Of a DNA stretch of 64,000 nt, positions 22,123-33,302 are shown piece after piece. The first letter of the stretch is position 1, and each line of letters starts with the position of its first letter. Under the pieces are notes generated by a model. It was not told the DNA's origin. It worked only from the letters and a program-made list of their open reading frames with translations, and searched no databases. Both the position numbers and the translations under genes were made by a program. Source of the stretch: Botryotinia globosa (taxonomy: Eukaryota; Ascomycota; Leotiomycetes; Helotiales; Sclerotiniaceae); assembly GCA_014898425.1 (NCBI GenBank), contig RCSZ01000009.1, forward strand, positions 2,108,001-2,172,000. Reading direction: 5' to 3'.

Positions 22123-24816
22123 GTCTTCCTTTTATGATGTTAGGGTGGTCATCGTTGGATTTTGTTGGCAATGAAGGTTGGAAAACACTTGGTTTACATT
22201 ATGATACCCTCGGTCTATGGCTCTGCTACGCCTACTTTGTATATATATTATATGCATCTATTTTGATACCAATTCTCGTCATCGAATCTGAAGCAAGATT
22301 CTCTTAGAAACAGGAAGTGCCGCCCTGGTGGCGCAAGCAGGCGTCGTTCCTCAAATTCCCCAACTCAACAATCTCCTAAACCCATCCAATCGTCATTTCC
22401 CCCCATTGTAACATACTTTGAGCAAGGAGTAAACATAATACTTTCACAAGGCCTTATATTTTTATACCCACCTACCACTGCAGGAAAAAAGTTGAAATTT
22501 TCATCTCCTACCATACTTAAGGTTCAAGAAGCCAAACAATGTTTCAATCTCACTCTCCAAAGTTCTGGCAATCTTCCTAGAACCTCATAGAGCGCAGACT
22601 TTAGAATTTGTCTGATATCGCAGCAACACCTACTCAATCTCAACCCCCCAGAAACAAAATCCCTTGAAGAGAGTTAACTTTCATCCCTTTAGATCGAAAA
22701 GCCCCAACCCCCCTTCTCTCAATCTTCACACCCACCACCTCTCTCACAATACCTATCTATTCCTTCTTCAGTTCTTGCAAATTCAACCTTTTAACAACTT
22801 TTCCTTGATCCTCAGGTCCTCATCATTCCCCCTCCCAATTTTCAGAATCAACAACCAAAATCTTCAAAAGTTGAAAAAAGTTGATTTTTCGAAACCCTTG
22901 TGTACAAACCCTGAGCAAACAGCTTTTGCCCTTCAAAAGCACACTCACTGGTGGACAAATAAAAGTTGAAATCAACTATTAAGATGTGCAACAAAAACTT
23001 GCAAGAGGAAGGAATCACGAGATTCGGGATGGATGATTGTTATTCCGAAGTGGCTCGAGCTTTCTTGGGTGAGGACATCCAACACCCATTTTGATCTGGT
23101 TTGTTAAATACAAGACATGTCATGACATAATGCGTTGTGGGGATACTGTTTACTAAAAGTCTGGATGGCAATCTGCCAAACTATTGAGAGGCTGATCTCT
23201 TTTTGCAAAATGCAAAAGTTACTTAATCTTACCATCCAGACAATTGATCAAAGGTTTGCGGTCAAATAGGAACAGGAAGGAGGTATGGGAAGAAACGGTC
23301 ATTTGACCTTTGTGGAAGTAGATGATCTTCCTTGAATGTAACTTTATCTTACACAGAAGTTTCTGGTGTTGATGAGTTGAGGACAAGAAAGAACTTTAAA
23401 AGCAATGGAGTTAAAGTCTTCTCATGGATGTGGCAATGACCATGGCAATGCATGGAAAGAAGAATCTTCAAGAATGTTATGGTCCTGGGATTATGAATAA
23501 TGTTCTCTTCATTCCTACGTTTTTTCACTTGACAAGGCTTCCTCAAAAACTTTCGCCGCCAGAAGAGGGTGCTCATAATATGATATCCAGGTGGAGTCAT
23601 CCATAAATAATCGTTGTCACTCCAAATATACTGCTATCTTTCATCAATTATATTTGTTACTCTCCAAGGAGACTCCTGGCATTATACCTAAGACAATCGC
23701 AAGCACCTTTGTCTTCCAGGTATAAGAAAATATCGAAGTTTAATCTTTCAACAATTTTAGAGTTGATCAACAATGTCTCAGAGCTTAGAGCAAGTACTAC
23801 TTCCTTGACTCAGCATACTTATGCTGATCACTATACTGGGGACCACAATTGAGGGTACTGAATATGTTTAGATCAAGACTATTGTGAAGATGGGAAGTTC
23901 ATCATCTTTGTGGAATTCTCAAAACTTAAAAGTTTGATAAGAGTAGAAACTCCTAGGCTTCTAAGTACTTCTCCCAGGGTATCTGCCACCCATTTAGTAA
24001 TAGTGAGATAGATTGCTTGATACATGCGAAGCCTCTTGTTTTCTCGCAAGATTACATACATTGATTGATAAAGTTCTGTGGGAAAGCTTCCGAGGGGGGT
24101 CTTCGCTTAATGGCTTCATTCGATGTATCATCATCAAAACTCATACTCCTTATTACTGGATATCAGATATCTCTGATTTGACATATGGAACCTGTATACG
24201 CTCAAATTCTTCCAGAGATCCAGTCGGTAAGCATGCCTTTGCTGTGTCTTTGATCCTTTGTTGTAATTAGATTTTTTGTATGTGTCTTTTGATGTATGAA
24301 TACTGACCCCTCTTTTGCTAGCTTTGTTTGAAGATATACACTATGTGATAGTGTGTAAAGATACAAACCGTCGTTCCTAAGGAGGTTTTCATGAAAGCAA
24401 GATAAGCATTGTTGAAATCAACTCTGGTAACAGTGGTTCAATTCAAAGGGATATATCCCGGTAATAATTTTGACTTCTTGTTCCAATTTGGACACCCAGA
24501 ATATTGACCAACAAGGTTTGTTTTCGAGTCCCTCCTGCCTACTTCTCTAAATGGATTCTTGACCTCTTTACATGTTACCTAACAATACGCAGATACTCGT
24601 GAGCACTTTCTTTTCAACTCTTATTACATGAGGCTTGGTGCTTTGTTCTCCTGTACAACAGACAATCCCGTCTTTCCCGGATTCGTGCCATAAATCTCCC
24701 GAGTCTCCGTCGTTTACACAAAAGCCACAACTACCAAGTCTTCTATTGCGCGTTCCTGCCACGGATTTATTTCTCCAGCTTTCGAACTCTCAACCTTACT
24801 TCAGTCCTTACTTCTC
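22123..24816. other. 2.7-kb stretch without a clear gene
   Basis: The left part (22640-22980) is strongly pyrimidine-rich on the plus strand, like the leader of an expressed fungal gene, and leads to a 36-codon frame at 22984 listed separately. From 23100 to 24600 I find only short frames on both strands, no splice-joined exons and no long terminal repeats. A decayed transposon or gene is possible, but I can name no family. A 10-bp inverted pair (GTCTGGATGG at 23159, CCATCCAGAC at 23232) is the only structure noted. Confidence 0.45.
22984..23094 (+). CDS. Short open frame (36 codons) or first exon after a pyrimidine-rich leader
   Basis: ATG at 22984 follows more than 300 bp of C/T-rich sequence with CTTTCC/TTCTTC words, as seen before highly expressed ascomycete genes. 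The frame encodes a charged peptide beginning MCNKNLQEEGITRFGMDD and stops at 23092-23094. A GTGAGG inside it (about 23069) could be a splice donor, which would make this the first exon of a longer gene; I cannot find a convincing second exon. I do not recognise the product. It may be a small protein, the stump of a disrupted gene, or chance. Confidence 0.25.
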   Translation: MCNKNLQEEGITRFGMDDCYSEVARAFLGEDIQHPF

Positions 24817-25911
24817 ATGACCAGTAATCTCATGGCTACCAATCTATTAACCTCCAATAGGGGGGCAGAGTTACCGGCTGATGTATGCCTGCGAATTATA
24901 GAGCTAATAATTCACGACGCGCCTAAGAACGTCGTCATCCTAATCAAGCTTTCACGTGTCAGTTGTATCCCCTCTCTTCGTCTCCTATTTGGAGCAATCC
25001 GACAAGAGCCTACTCATCACCATACTTAAGATAATTCGACTAACCTTCTGCAGTCCTTCAAGAAGCTCATCAAAACATACGAACGAAGCCTGACCAAAAC
25101 CGCCATCAATCTCTACTCCAACGCCCAAGTAAACCAAAATATCCACTTCATCGTCCGCAACCAACCAGCATCTAAGGACTTCGCCCCCAGCCTATACATC
25201 AACCACACCTTCGCGCATCTCCTAGAAACCCAAACTCGCGCACGAATTACGCATGAAATTACTCACGATCCCTTTTCCCAATGCCACCACCCCACTATCT
25301 ACTGGGCCGGCGGCGTAGGTTTCGATCCGCCTATCCTTGCTATTCCTCTACCAGAGCTCGAAATCCGAAGACAGAAATTCAAAGAAGAAGCGCTCAAATT
25401 ATTATACGAGCTTTTCGATAAAACCCAAGGTATCAAAAATGACTGGCATGCTCGACGTAGTCAAATCGATTATCTCTCCCGTCTCAGTACGTCGGACTTA
25501 GCAGTGCTTTGTATCTTCATCCCTATATTGGGATTTAACCTTCTTGAAAAATTGAAAGATGAGAGTTTTGATACGAAGAGAGCGGTCATTATTTTTCAGC
25601 ATAATCTCATAAGATATGGACCGATAGTAGCTTGGTTGCAGATTTCTGCAGATACGAAGTGCAAAAGAATAGGACTTGCAGGAACGTTCAGATTGAACGA
25701 ATGGTGGAAAGAGAGACAAGCTGAGGGCGTGGAAAAGTTGAAGAAGTTTGAGCAGGGCAGGATGGGAGAAGCGAGGATGATACTGGTGCTTTGGAGGATC
25801 TTTCAGGGTAGGGAGAGTGTTGAAAAGATTTGGAGTCCCCGGAGTGGGGAGAGACTTTGGGAAATTGCTAAGGGGTTGGTGGAGGAAAAGATGAGGGGGT
25901 ATGTTGTTTGA
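24817..25911 (+). CDS. F-box-like protein of unknown function
   Basis: Two exons, 24817-24957 and 25054-25911, give 332 residues. The intron begins GTCAGT and ends TTCTGCAG. Residues about 15-55 (LPADVCLRIIELI, then IKLSR and SFKKLIKTYERSL) have the spacing of a fungal F-box-like helix bundle, but the match is weak. The rest has no motif I know; a Trp-rich C-terminal region (NEWWKERQ, LVLWRIFQG) is evident. A second ATG lies at 24832. If the F-box reading is right, it would be a substrate adaptor for an SCF ubiquitin ligase; this is tentative. Confidence 0.65.
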
Positions 25912-28051
25912 AAAGGGGGTTCTTATCTCGTCTCATTATGCTTGGAGTGGGTTTAGGCTGGTTTGTGGTTCTATTAGGCATTGGAATTAGGGTTGGGGTT
26001 GGCATTGGAATAGGGATAAGGATAATGTCTGTGTATATGAAAGATTCGGGGTTTTGTTATAGTCTGGATTATCTGGAATGAATTGGTAATATGTTTGGGT
26101 CGCTAGATACTGAGACTGATACACAAAGGGACCATTGTTAATATTACGATTGTCGAGGTAGGTATCAGACTGTCTGGGTTAAGCACTATTAGTCGGACTG
26201 GGTTTTCGAAAAGACGACTACAAGATATATCAAATGCAGAAGATTAAATTACTGTAGATTCTCATGGAGAGGTTATATAATGTGAATGTTTAAGAGGAGC
26301 CCGAGAGTCCGAATCTCATAATCGCGTTAATCAAGATGACAACAATGATTGACCATACCAAGGTCAAAGATTCGAAACTTCATCCCGTGTTTACGGATGA
26401 TAGTACTACATATTCATGTAGTCGTTGCATATTATGATGTTCTCGTCCGATAAGCACAAGTTATTAATACTAAGAGTGAGAGTAGAGGCCGTAATAGTTT
26501 TCACTTTCTTCTCTACTTCATAAGTTTTCGTCTCATGATTAAGAGAGTGATATTGGTTGTCGGATGAGAAATATCGATGAGATGAAATTGGTCGCCAAAA
26601 TTGACATCGATAGAAGTATGTGAAGACACTCAATGAAGCGGTACTCATTCAACGTCTATTAAGATCTAATTTGACTTGAGGGGTTTGAGCATTACCATCT
26701 TATGTTGATGGGATGGTATTGATTAACAGATTCCTGGAATTCCTTTACACATGTAGATATTGGTATATCAATCCCGTGAACTATTGAAATATCTTACTTT
26801 GATGCTGATATTTATCTACTAGGTATGCATTCATGAGTTCTGCTGAGTATTAGTTTCAAACTGCTACATATCTCGAGCTCATCATCGGCGTTTTTATCTC
26901 AGAATGATTCATCAGAGGCATCAGCTTCCTGCTCTCTCTCGGTATGTACTTACCACCCTCGGCACTGTACAAACAGCTGGCCAGTACCATACCGTTTCGC
27001 TCCAGGCTCTCACCCACAACTTACTCATCTCTTTGATTTTCTACTCGAACGATTTCTCAAGTTTTACGACAAGATCTAGAATTATACAATACTCACAATC
27101 TCTTTCAATCTTACAAAATGCCCTTCAGATCACCCCGCTCCCATCAGCTTTAAGACGTGTCCACTGATTGGAATACTGAGCATTGAATTGCTGTATTTTC
27201 CGTTGTTCGGGTTCGTGTCATTATTTTAGACATGCGATCTAATTTACCTCTCGGTTTTACCATCCGTAGGGTTCTCTAGTGAGAAAAGTCGACTATGAAA
27301 TTTCTAAGGTCAGTGAAGGTATACCAGTTCTTTAAATAGAATTGGAGTATTGTTCACGGCCTTGAGCAGTAATCTCCAAGCGCATATTGACTGTTCTGTT
27401 ATTAAAGCATTAACAAAGAGAAATCATCCAAGTTGATTGGTAGCTGGCATGAGCTTAAAGACCCTCACCTCAATCTTGCAACGCTATGCTTGAGCAAAGA
27501 TAGATGACCCTCTGGATTACCTTGAAGAAGGATAACTCGCAAGGGATAAAACTGGGAGATAATGATGTTGATAAAATGAGGAACAAGACACAGTACAGAG
27601 GAGAGGGAAGAATACGGATCGTGGGGTGGAAGAAGGTATATTGAAACGGCTTCCCGAATCTCGAATGGAGTATTAAGATAAATGGCCTTGAACAATTTCC
27701 CCTATTCGCAGGAGCAAGTCAACAACAGAAGATTATTTGTCTACACAAGGCATTGTTCCTCGAATTCAGGGGCAGAATTAGTAAAAGACGTCAAGTTATA
27801 AGAAAGAAAATCACGGAGAAAGAATTTTTGGGGTTAAAATTTTTAATTTAGGAAACAAAACAATCTAAGCAAACCAAAGAACAAATGAAATCCTGTCGAG
27901 GAAAGGGTGCAATTGCGTTAATCAGAAACAAAGGAAAATCTGCCGACGGGCGACTTGAGAGCCAAGCTCAAAGATTTAGCTTCTCAGGAATTGCTTACTG
28001 GTTGAGTCTCGAAGACGAGAAGAGGGAGATGGTAGGATGAAGACAACGAGC
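25912..28051. other. Intergenic, no gene seen
   Basis: About 2.1 kb between the F-box-like gene and the 140-residue unknown gene. Only short frames occur. A G-rich run of TTGGGGTTGGCATTGGAATAGGG type lies near 25990-26020. Confidence 0.5.
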
Positions 28052-28474
28052 TCACTGAGCTTGCATTGCCTTCTTGCGTTCCAACTCCGCTTCAATCTCC
28101 CTGAACACATCATCTGGGATTTCAGGAAAGTCAGTACCATAGAAGATAGAGAGCATCTCTTCTTCCTTTTCCTTGACCCAGTAGTTATGCATCAGATCAG
28201 GAATTGCAAGCTCATCAGCCGCTGGAGCATGTGCTTCCTCAATCTCTCTCTTTTTCTCCATAAAATACCATTTGCTTGTACAAGATTTAACGGTATATGT
28301 GCGAACTGGCCAAGGATCGGATGCAAAGAGGTCGCCTCCTTCCAGGTGTCTGGCTTGTTCGATTGCCATGGCTACCGCAATGTATACCCACTTGGAAAAC
28401 TTGTATTCGAGGGAATGATCGCGTACTACTTGGGTGAATTTAGCGAGTTCGCTCTCATTGTACAATGGTGCCAT
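28052..28474 (-). CDS. Uncharacterised 140-residue acidic protein
   Basis: A single intronless frame from ATG at 28474 to a stop at 28052-28054. The product is mainly helical in look, rich in Glu, Lys and Ala, with aromatic-rich segments (PWPVRTYTVKSCTSKWYFMEKKREIEE) and a Lys/Glu-rich C-terminal helix. There is no signal peptide and no membrane segment. I do not recognise the family. The context CGCGAAAATGG around the start is favourable. An antisense frame of similar length on the plus strand is a shadow. It lies about 460 bp downstream of, and in the same direction as, the peroxisomal hydratase. Confidence 0.6.
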   Translation of the reverse strand: MAPLYNESELAKFTQVVRDHSLEYKFSKWVYIAVAMAIEQARHLEGGDLFASDPWPVRTYTVKSCTSKWYFMEKKREIEEAHAPAADELAIPDLMHNYWVKEKEEEMLSIFYGTDFPEIPDDVFREIEAELERKKAMQAQ

Positions 28475-28936
28475 TTTCGCGGTGGTTAATAAAGTTGTTG
28501 GTCTTTTGAAAGATTGCTTGAAAATGTTGTGTAGATGATTGTTTTTAATGTTGTGATATGGATAGTTGTAATATGAAGTTGGTGCTGAAGAACAAAACTT
28601 TCTGTCTCATCGATAATCGCATCTAAATTATAGATTTGCCGGATGCATCGTTCTGGTGCTGTTCCACCCAAAACTTCATTTCGAGGTTCTTTGTGCCGCA
28701 AAATAACCCTCGACTTCGAGATTGTTCAAATTTTATCCGAACACTATACAGATACTAAGCTTTGCAGCTTTGTTGTTACAACTTTTGGAAGCAAATAATC
28801 TTCAGTCGTTCAATTCTAATTTCCAAGATCTTATATTCCATTCTGTCTGTAGTACTTGTCATATGGGTGTCCAATACCAACCAATTTATGGTCCTTCATC
28901 TATGCTCCTATTCCCACTTAAACGCCGAAACATAAA
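28475..28936. other. Short intergenic gap
   Basis: Holds the promoter of the 140-residue gene and the 3' end of the hydratase gene. No further gene seen. Confidence 0.5.
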
Positions 28937-30151
28937 CTACAACTTGCTCTTTTGAGCCTTGCTCTCCTCTCTGGCCGAAGATCCAGGAGAGTTCGCAGCG
29001 CCACCAGTCTTCGAACCAGAATTTGCCTTGATACTAGCCATTCCCTGATCTAGCATTTTTCCATCTCCATCACTTGAACTGCCGCTTGCAGTCTTCATTA
29101 GAGCTCTTCCGTTGCTCAAGCAAACCTTTCCACCTTCTACTTTGGTGATGAATCGAATTTCTTCCCATCCTTCTTTAATTTCGCCAGTTTTCCAGATCTC
29201 GATGATCAGTTTATCGCCTGGTTTGACCGGCGATGCGAATCGACATGAAAATTCTTTGATGTTTTTAGGATCACTACCACCAATGGCTTTTAGGAGTGCA
29301 TGAGCGGTGAAGTTCCATGATGAAAGTCCATGCATGATAGGCCCTCCAAATCCCATCTTTTGCCCTGGCTCAGGTGTTGCGTGTAAAGGATTGTAGTCAC
29401 CATTCAATCTGTCATTTGACATTCATTAGCCGGGAACTCCGAACGACATTCCAAGATAGAATCATACCTATACAATAATGCACTCTCCTTTGTAGTCTGA
29501 TGTTCCATGACAGCATCAGGTTTCTTTCCTTCAGGTGGAGGAAAGTTCTGAGTCGCAGGACCCTTAGGTCCATTCCAATTACCCTGACCAACAAAAAACG
29601 CACCCCCAACAGCCCTGGTATACACTTCTCCACTGTTCTTGTCTACAATCTCCTCTTGGGTTTCAACAACAGTTCCAGATTTTCCTTTATCATATACGCC
29701 GATAACTTTAGAGCGTAACTCGAAGGTTTTGCCAGCGGAGGTAGGTGGGAGTGGTTTGAGGAAAGTCATTGAACGTCCACCATCAAGCACGCGTCTGTAG
29801 TCAAATTTTGGCACACCAGGAATTGGGGTTGCGGCGGAGGCGGCATAGAAGTCAATTACTTCTTGAGTTGTGCGTTTGAATGCTTGAGCTATGTTAGCAG
29901 ATTTACAAAGCGAAAGGGGGAGGAAGCTTACGAAGAAGAACAGGATATGTTGGAAAGACGGCGAAGTTGGGATGTAATTCCTGTGCCTTTGATTAAAATG
30001 TGCCGCTTCCAATTGATTTTCAAATACATACGTATAAGAAGTGTAGCTCATCATTCGTACACCCAATGCTGTTAGCAAAGAGCAAAACATCTCTCTTCAA
30101 CCAAGAAACCTCCTCTGCAGGATATTCGAAACCAGCTCCTGGACCAGACAT
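28937..30151 (-). CDS. Peroxisomal hot-dog enoyl-CoA hydratase (MaoC/hydratase-2 family)
   Basis: Four exons, 30151-30032, 29986-29932, 29882-29468 and 29408-28937, give 353 residues. The N-terminal half is a substrate-binding hot-dog domain. The C-terminal half carries the R-hydratase signature NGDYNPLH (Asp201, Asn203, His206) followed by GFGGPIMHGL. The family hydrates trans-2-enoyl-CoA to (3R)-hydroxyacyl-CoA, as in the hydratase part of fungal multifunctional enzyme 2. The last three residues are SKL, a PTS1 signal, so peroxisomal import is expected. Unlike MFE-2 there is no dehydrogenase part; this is a stand-alone double hot-dog enzyme. The segment before SKL (about 308-350) is a low-complexity Ser/Gly/Lys linker. 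Exon joins were chosen because they restore LYAQELHPNFAVFPTYPVLL and PFKRTTQEVIDFY. Confidence 0.9.
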
Positions 30152-31104
30152 TTTGATGATTATATGGTATGATTTTACTGTTGTTTTTCAATTTTGAAGC
30201 AATTTCCGAAAACAGAGGAATGAATTGAACTGAATTGAATTGAAAGAGATTTGATGTGATAAGAAAGAAAGAGAGGATCACCATTGACCAAGAGCTTTGA
30301 GCTACCCCGGAATTCTATTCATGATCCCCACACTTCGGCCATTCTCACATGCCGAGGTATCTTCGGAGAAGTGGTGAGCAACAATCTCGATTCAACTATT
30401 GTTATTAGACTACCTAGGTAAATACAAATAGTTTTTAGGATTCAAATATTTATTTATAACCTCTCCTTCCTAACGTACAAATTTAGAATAGAGCTCGAAG
30501 CGCGTTGAAGGGAAAGGAAAACATGACACTAGGCGCGTCGGTAAAGTCAATATACAAAATAAAGGACGATACACCCTCGGAGGAATTTTTGAACATTGAA
30601 GCATAATCAATCATTAGACAAATGATTTATGGAGGATTAATTAAGAGTGATTTTCTACATATTAAACATCGAAGTGATTTGGCGGTGAATTTCTCTGATG
30701 TGTGAAATGATCACTGTGAACGACTTTGGCACATGATAAAATTTCAAGATCTACTCGGGTTTAAGTGATAGATTTATTCTATCTAGACCTTATTAAGATA
30801 AAACCAACCATTTTTTTGTTAATATCGTCGTCGACGTAAGAACTGTTCTCTTAGCATGAGCTTCAGACCTCTCAAACCTGTCTTATGTGCGCCAGTAAGC
30901 AAAACCACAAACTCTAGAAACCAGGACATTTTCGGTCCATTCTCGCCCTGTAAATGTAACTCAAAATTCGAATACGAGGCAATTACGCCGAAGCATCGAT
31001 CATTCCCGCAACAAAAAAGCAAAAGAATCATTAGTTACGACTTATTTCGCTCAATGTCAATCTCAGAGCAAAAAGGTCCCATTAGGTTTTGTGGCATCAC
31101 CCAC
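30152..31104. other. Intergenic between hydratase and TFIIB
   Basis: Promoter of the hydratase (30152 onward) and 3' flank of TFIIB. No gene seen; short frames only. Confidence 0.5.
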
Positions 31105-32212
31105 TTAACTAACCGGTAGGAGCTCCATTTTGCCCTTGCCATCAGCAATCCACTCAGGTTCAATGAGCTTCTCTCGATCCGCATACAAATACTTGTATGC
31201 TGTACGGATAGTTCCATCACTAACGCCAGCTACTTGGGATATATCCTTTGCAGACTTTGGCCTTCCGAGGAGAGCTGATGCCATGTAGATGCAAGCGGCT
31301 GCAACTGACAAAGGTGATCTACCAGCGAGATCACCGACGGTAGAAACCTTTTCAGCGAGGCCTTGGGATATCTTGATGAACTGTTGGCTCTTAAGACCAA
31401 GTTGACTGCAGTAACGAGTACAGAGATCTTTGGCATTGGTTGACGTGGTTGACTGATAACCATCTGGGGCCGCAAGAGCTTGAAGGCAATGTTAATATAT
31501 ACCAGTATAAGATCTTCAGCTTATACAACTTACCACCAGTAGCATCCGCAGTCGCCTTCTTGGCTGAACTGTCTGAAGCAAAGAATTTCTCAAGTGCTTT
31601 GAAAGTTCTACCAATATCCTTCTTCGAAACCTTCGTCAAAGCGTAGATTTCACGGAAGGTTCTGGGAACACCGCACTGACGGCAAGCGATAAAGATACAG
31701 CCAGCAATGATGGCTTCTTGGGATTTACCTTTGAAGGCTTTGGCGTCATCGACAAGTTTGAAAAGGTGCTTCGCGGTATCCGAAACGTTCTTTGGGATGG
31801 TGACAGCATCACAGTGAGCGCCGATTTCCTTGTAGGCTGCGAGTAAAGCTTTTGTTGATTTGTCTGTACCTTGTTTACCTTGGGCGCGGTAGAGCTCACG
31901 ACTGCGTACGCTGCTGTCGCCAAAAGCGATTGTGGTAGAAAGTTGAGAACCGTTCAATAGAGGATTAGCAGCGTCACCAACACGGGATGGATCGTCATTT
32001 CCCTGGTCATCATTGGAGAATGTACGCCATTCAGAGCGGGTATCGACAATACGATCACCAATAACTACACCACATGTATCGCAGACCAAATCTCCAGAGG
32101 AAAATTCTTCAACGAGATTAGGTGGAATCTCCTTGCAGTCCTTGCACATAACTGTGACATTCAAATTCTGACTCCATTCTAAATTCTTGTCCAATGGCGG
32201 TTGAGCCATCAT
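31105..32212 (-). CDS. sua7: Transcription initiation factor TFIIB
   Basis: Two exons, 32212-31534 and 31463-31105, give 345 residues. The zinc ribbon has C23-x2-C26 and C44-x2-C47 (VMCKDCKE and LVCDTCGVV), followed by the B-reader/linker with SEWRTFSNDDQ and DPSRVGD. Two cyclin folds follow (about 130-225 and 235-330), with the typical repeats IIAGCIFIACRQCGVPRTFREI and SPLSVAAACIYMAS. TFIIB binds TBP and promoter DNA and brings RNA polymerase II to the start site. Length is close to that of yeast Sua7 (345). The start is the first of two adjacent ATGs; the second (32209) is equally possible. The intron is GTAAGT...CCCAG. The gene is divergent from Rpt5 across about 1.1 kb. Confidence 0.96.
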
Positions 32213-33302
32213 CTTTGGTTTGTAAGGTTTTGGTCGATAAATGTTATCAAGCTTGTCAAAGACTGGACGTCTCTTTGGCTTGCGGCGAACTTGTGTTCTT
32301 TTCTTTGTAACAGCTAGACGGGTTCTGATATCTCCAGTAGGTTTATCGCAAAGGATTGTAGTTGAAAGCTTGATAAAAAGCGGAGAATGCAGTTTGGCGG
32401 TATTGTGGGGAAATTAGGTTGAGTTAATAAATCAGGATGAGTACGACAACAGAGAAATTATAGTCCCTTGATCTATGATTCAGACTCAGTTCTACGGTCG
32501 ACGAAGATTCGAGAACGAGCGAGTATGTGTTTATTGACGATAGATTCGTAGAATAGATAGGATGTGGGTTGGTGAATGTGAGTGTGGCTGTAGTTGAAAG
32601 ATTGATTGGTAAAAAAGAAACGACTGAAATGTAATTCGTTTTACAAGGTCAAGAAAGACTTTGTAAAGAGTTCGACTATCTAAATATGCGACCGTCGTCG
32701 ACTTGAGCTTCGAGTCGAATAAATTAAGTGTTGTACGATAGAAGAATGTAGGGTGGGAGAGTGCGCTTGCTGCTTTCGTCGACGGATTTGAAGATTTTCG
32801 CAGAACAAATGACCAATAAAGGCGTCCGTGAATGATGTATCAAAATCGTTGTTGGAAAGTTGTCAAAATTATCGTCGTAAAGATGACCGGCAACTTTGTG
32901 ATTGTTCAAGAACGATAATTTCACTGTCTTCTGTTGATGTGCGAGCGAGCGGTGGTGATTGTCGGAAAGGTTGTCGGTGAGGATGAAGTAGAGAAGATTT
33001 CGTACAAAGACGAGGAATGCCAACCGCATTCGAACTAAAAATTTGTAATCAAATCACGTGAAAACAACTCACTCTTTTTTGGTCACAGCCTTGAGCCGCG
33101 CCTTCTTTTGGTTGCCTTACAGTACTGTATTAAGTTGCTCGCTAATACGTCGCGCCGAAGCTCCAGGTCGGTTTGGAAGCTCTTAGATATTGAAACAACA
33201 TTTGAAAGTCAATACATTTACCTTTATTCCATCCCATCCCAGTTACTTTGAAACCCAACTTCATACACCCTTTTCGAATCTTTCAAACGCAACTTCAACA
33301 AA
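32213..33302. promoter_or_regulatory. Divergent promoter region, TFIIB / Rpt5
   Basis: About 1.1 kb between two housekeeping genes on opposite strands. It contains a TCACGTGA palindrome at 33054-33061, an E-box/CDE1-type site, about 240 bp before the Rpt5 start. CGTCGCGCC occurs at 33148-33156, and a C/T-rich, A-ending leader runs up to 33302. I do not find the yeast Rpn4 site GGTGGCAAA. No gene lies inside. Confidence 0.55.

Noticed and set aside
23140..24560. Copia-like or other transposon relic
   Set aside because: Some short frames look vaguely protein-like, but I find no conserved pol motif, no LTRs and no target-site duplication.
28037..28489. 150-codon plus-strand frame
   Set aside because: Antisense shadow of the better-formed minus-strand gene at 28052-28474.
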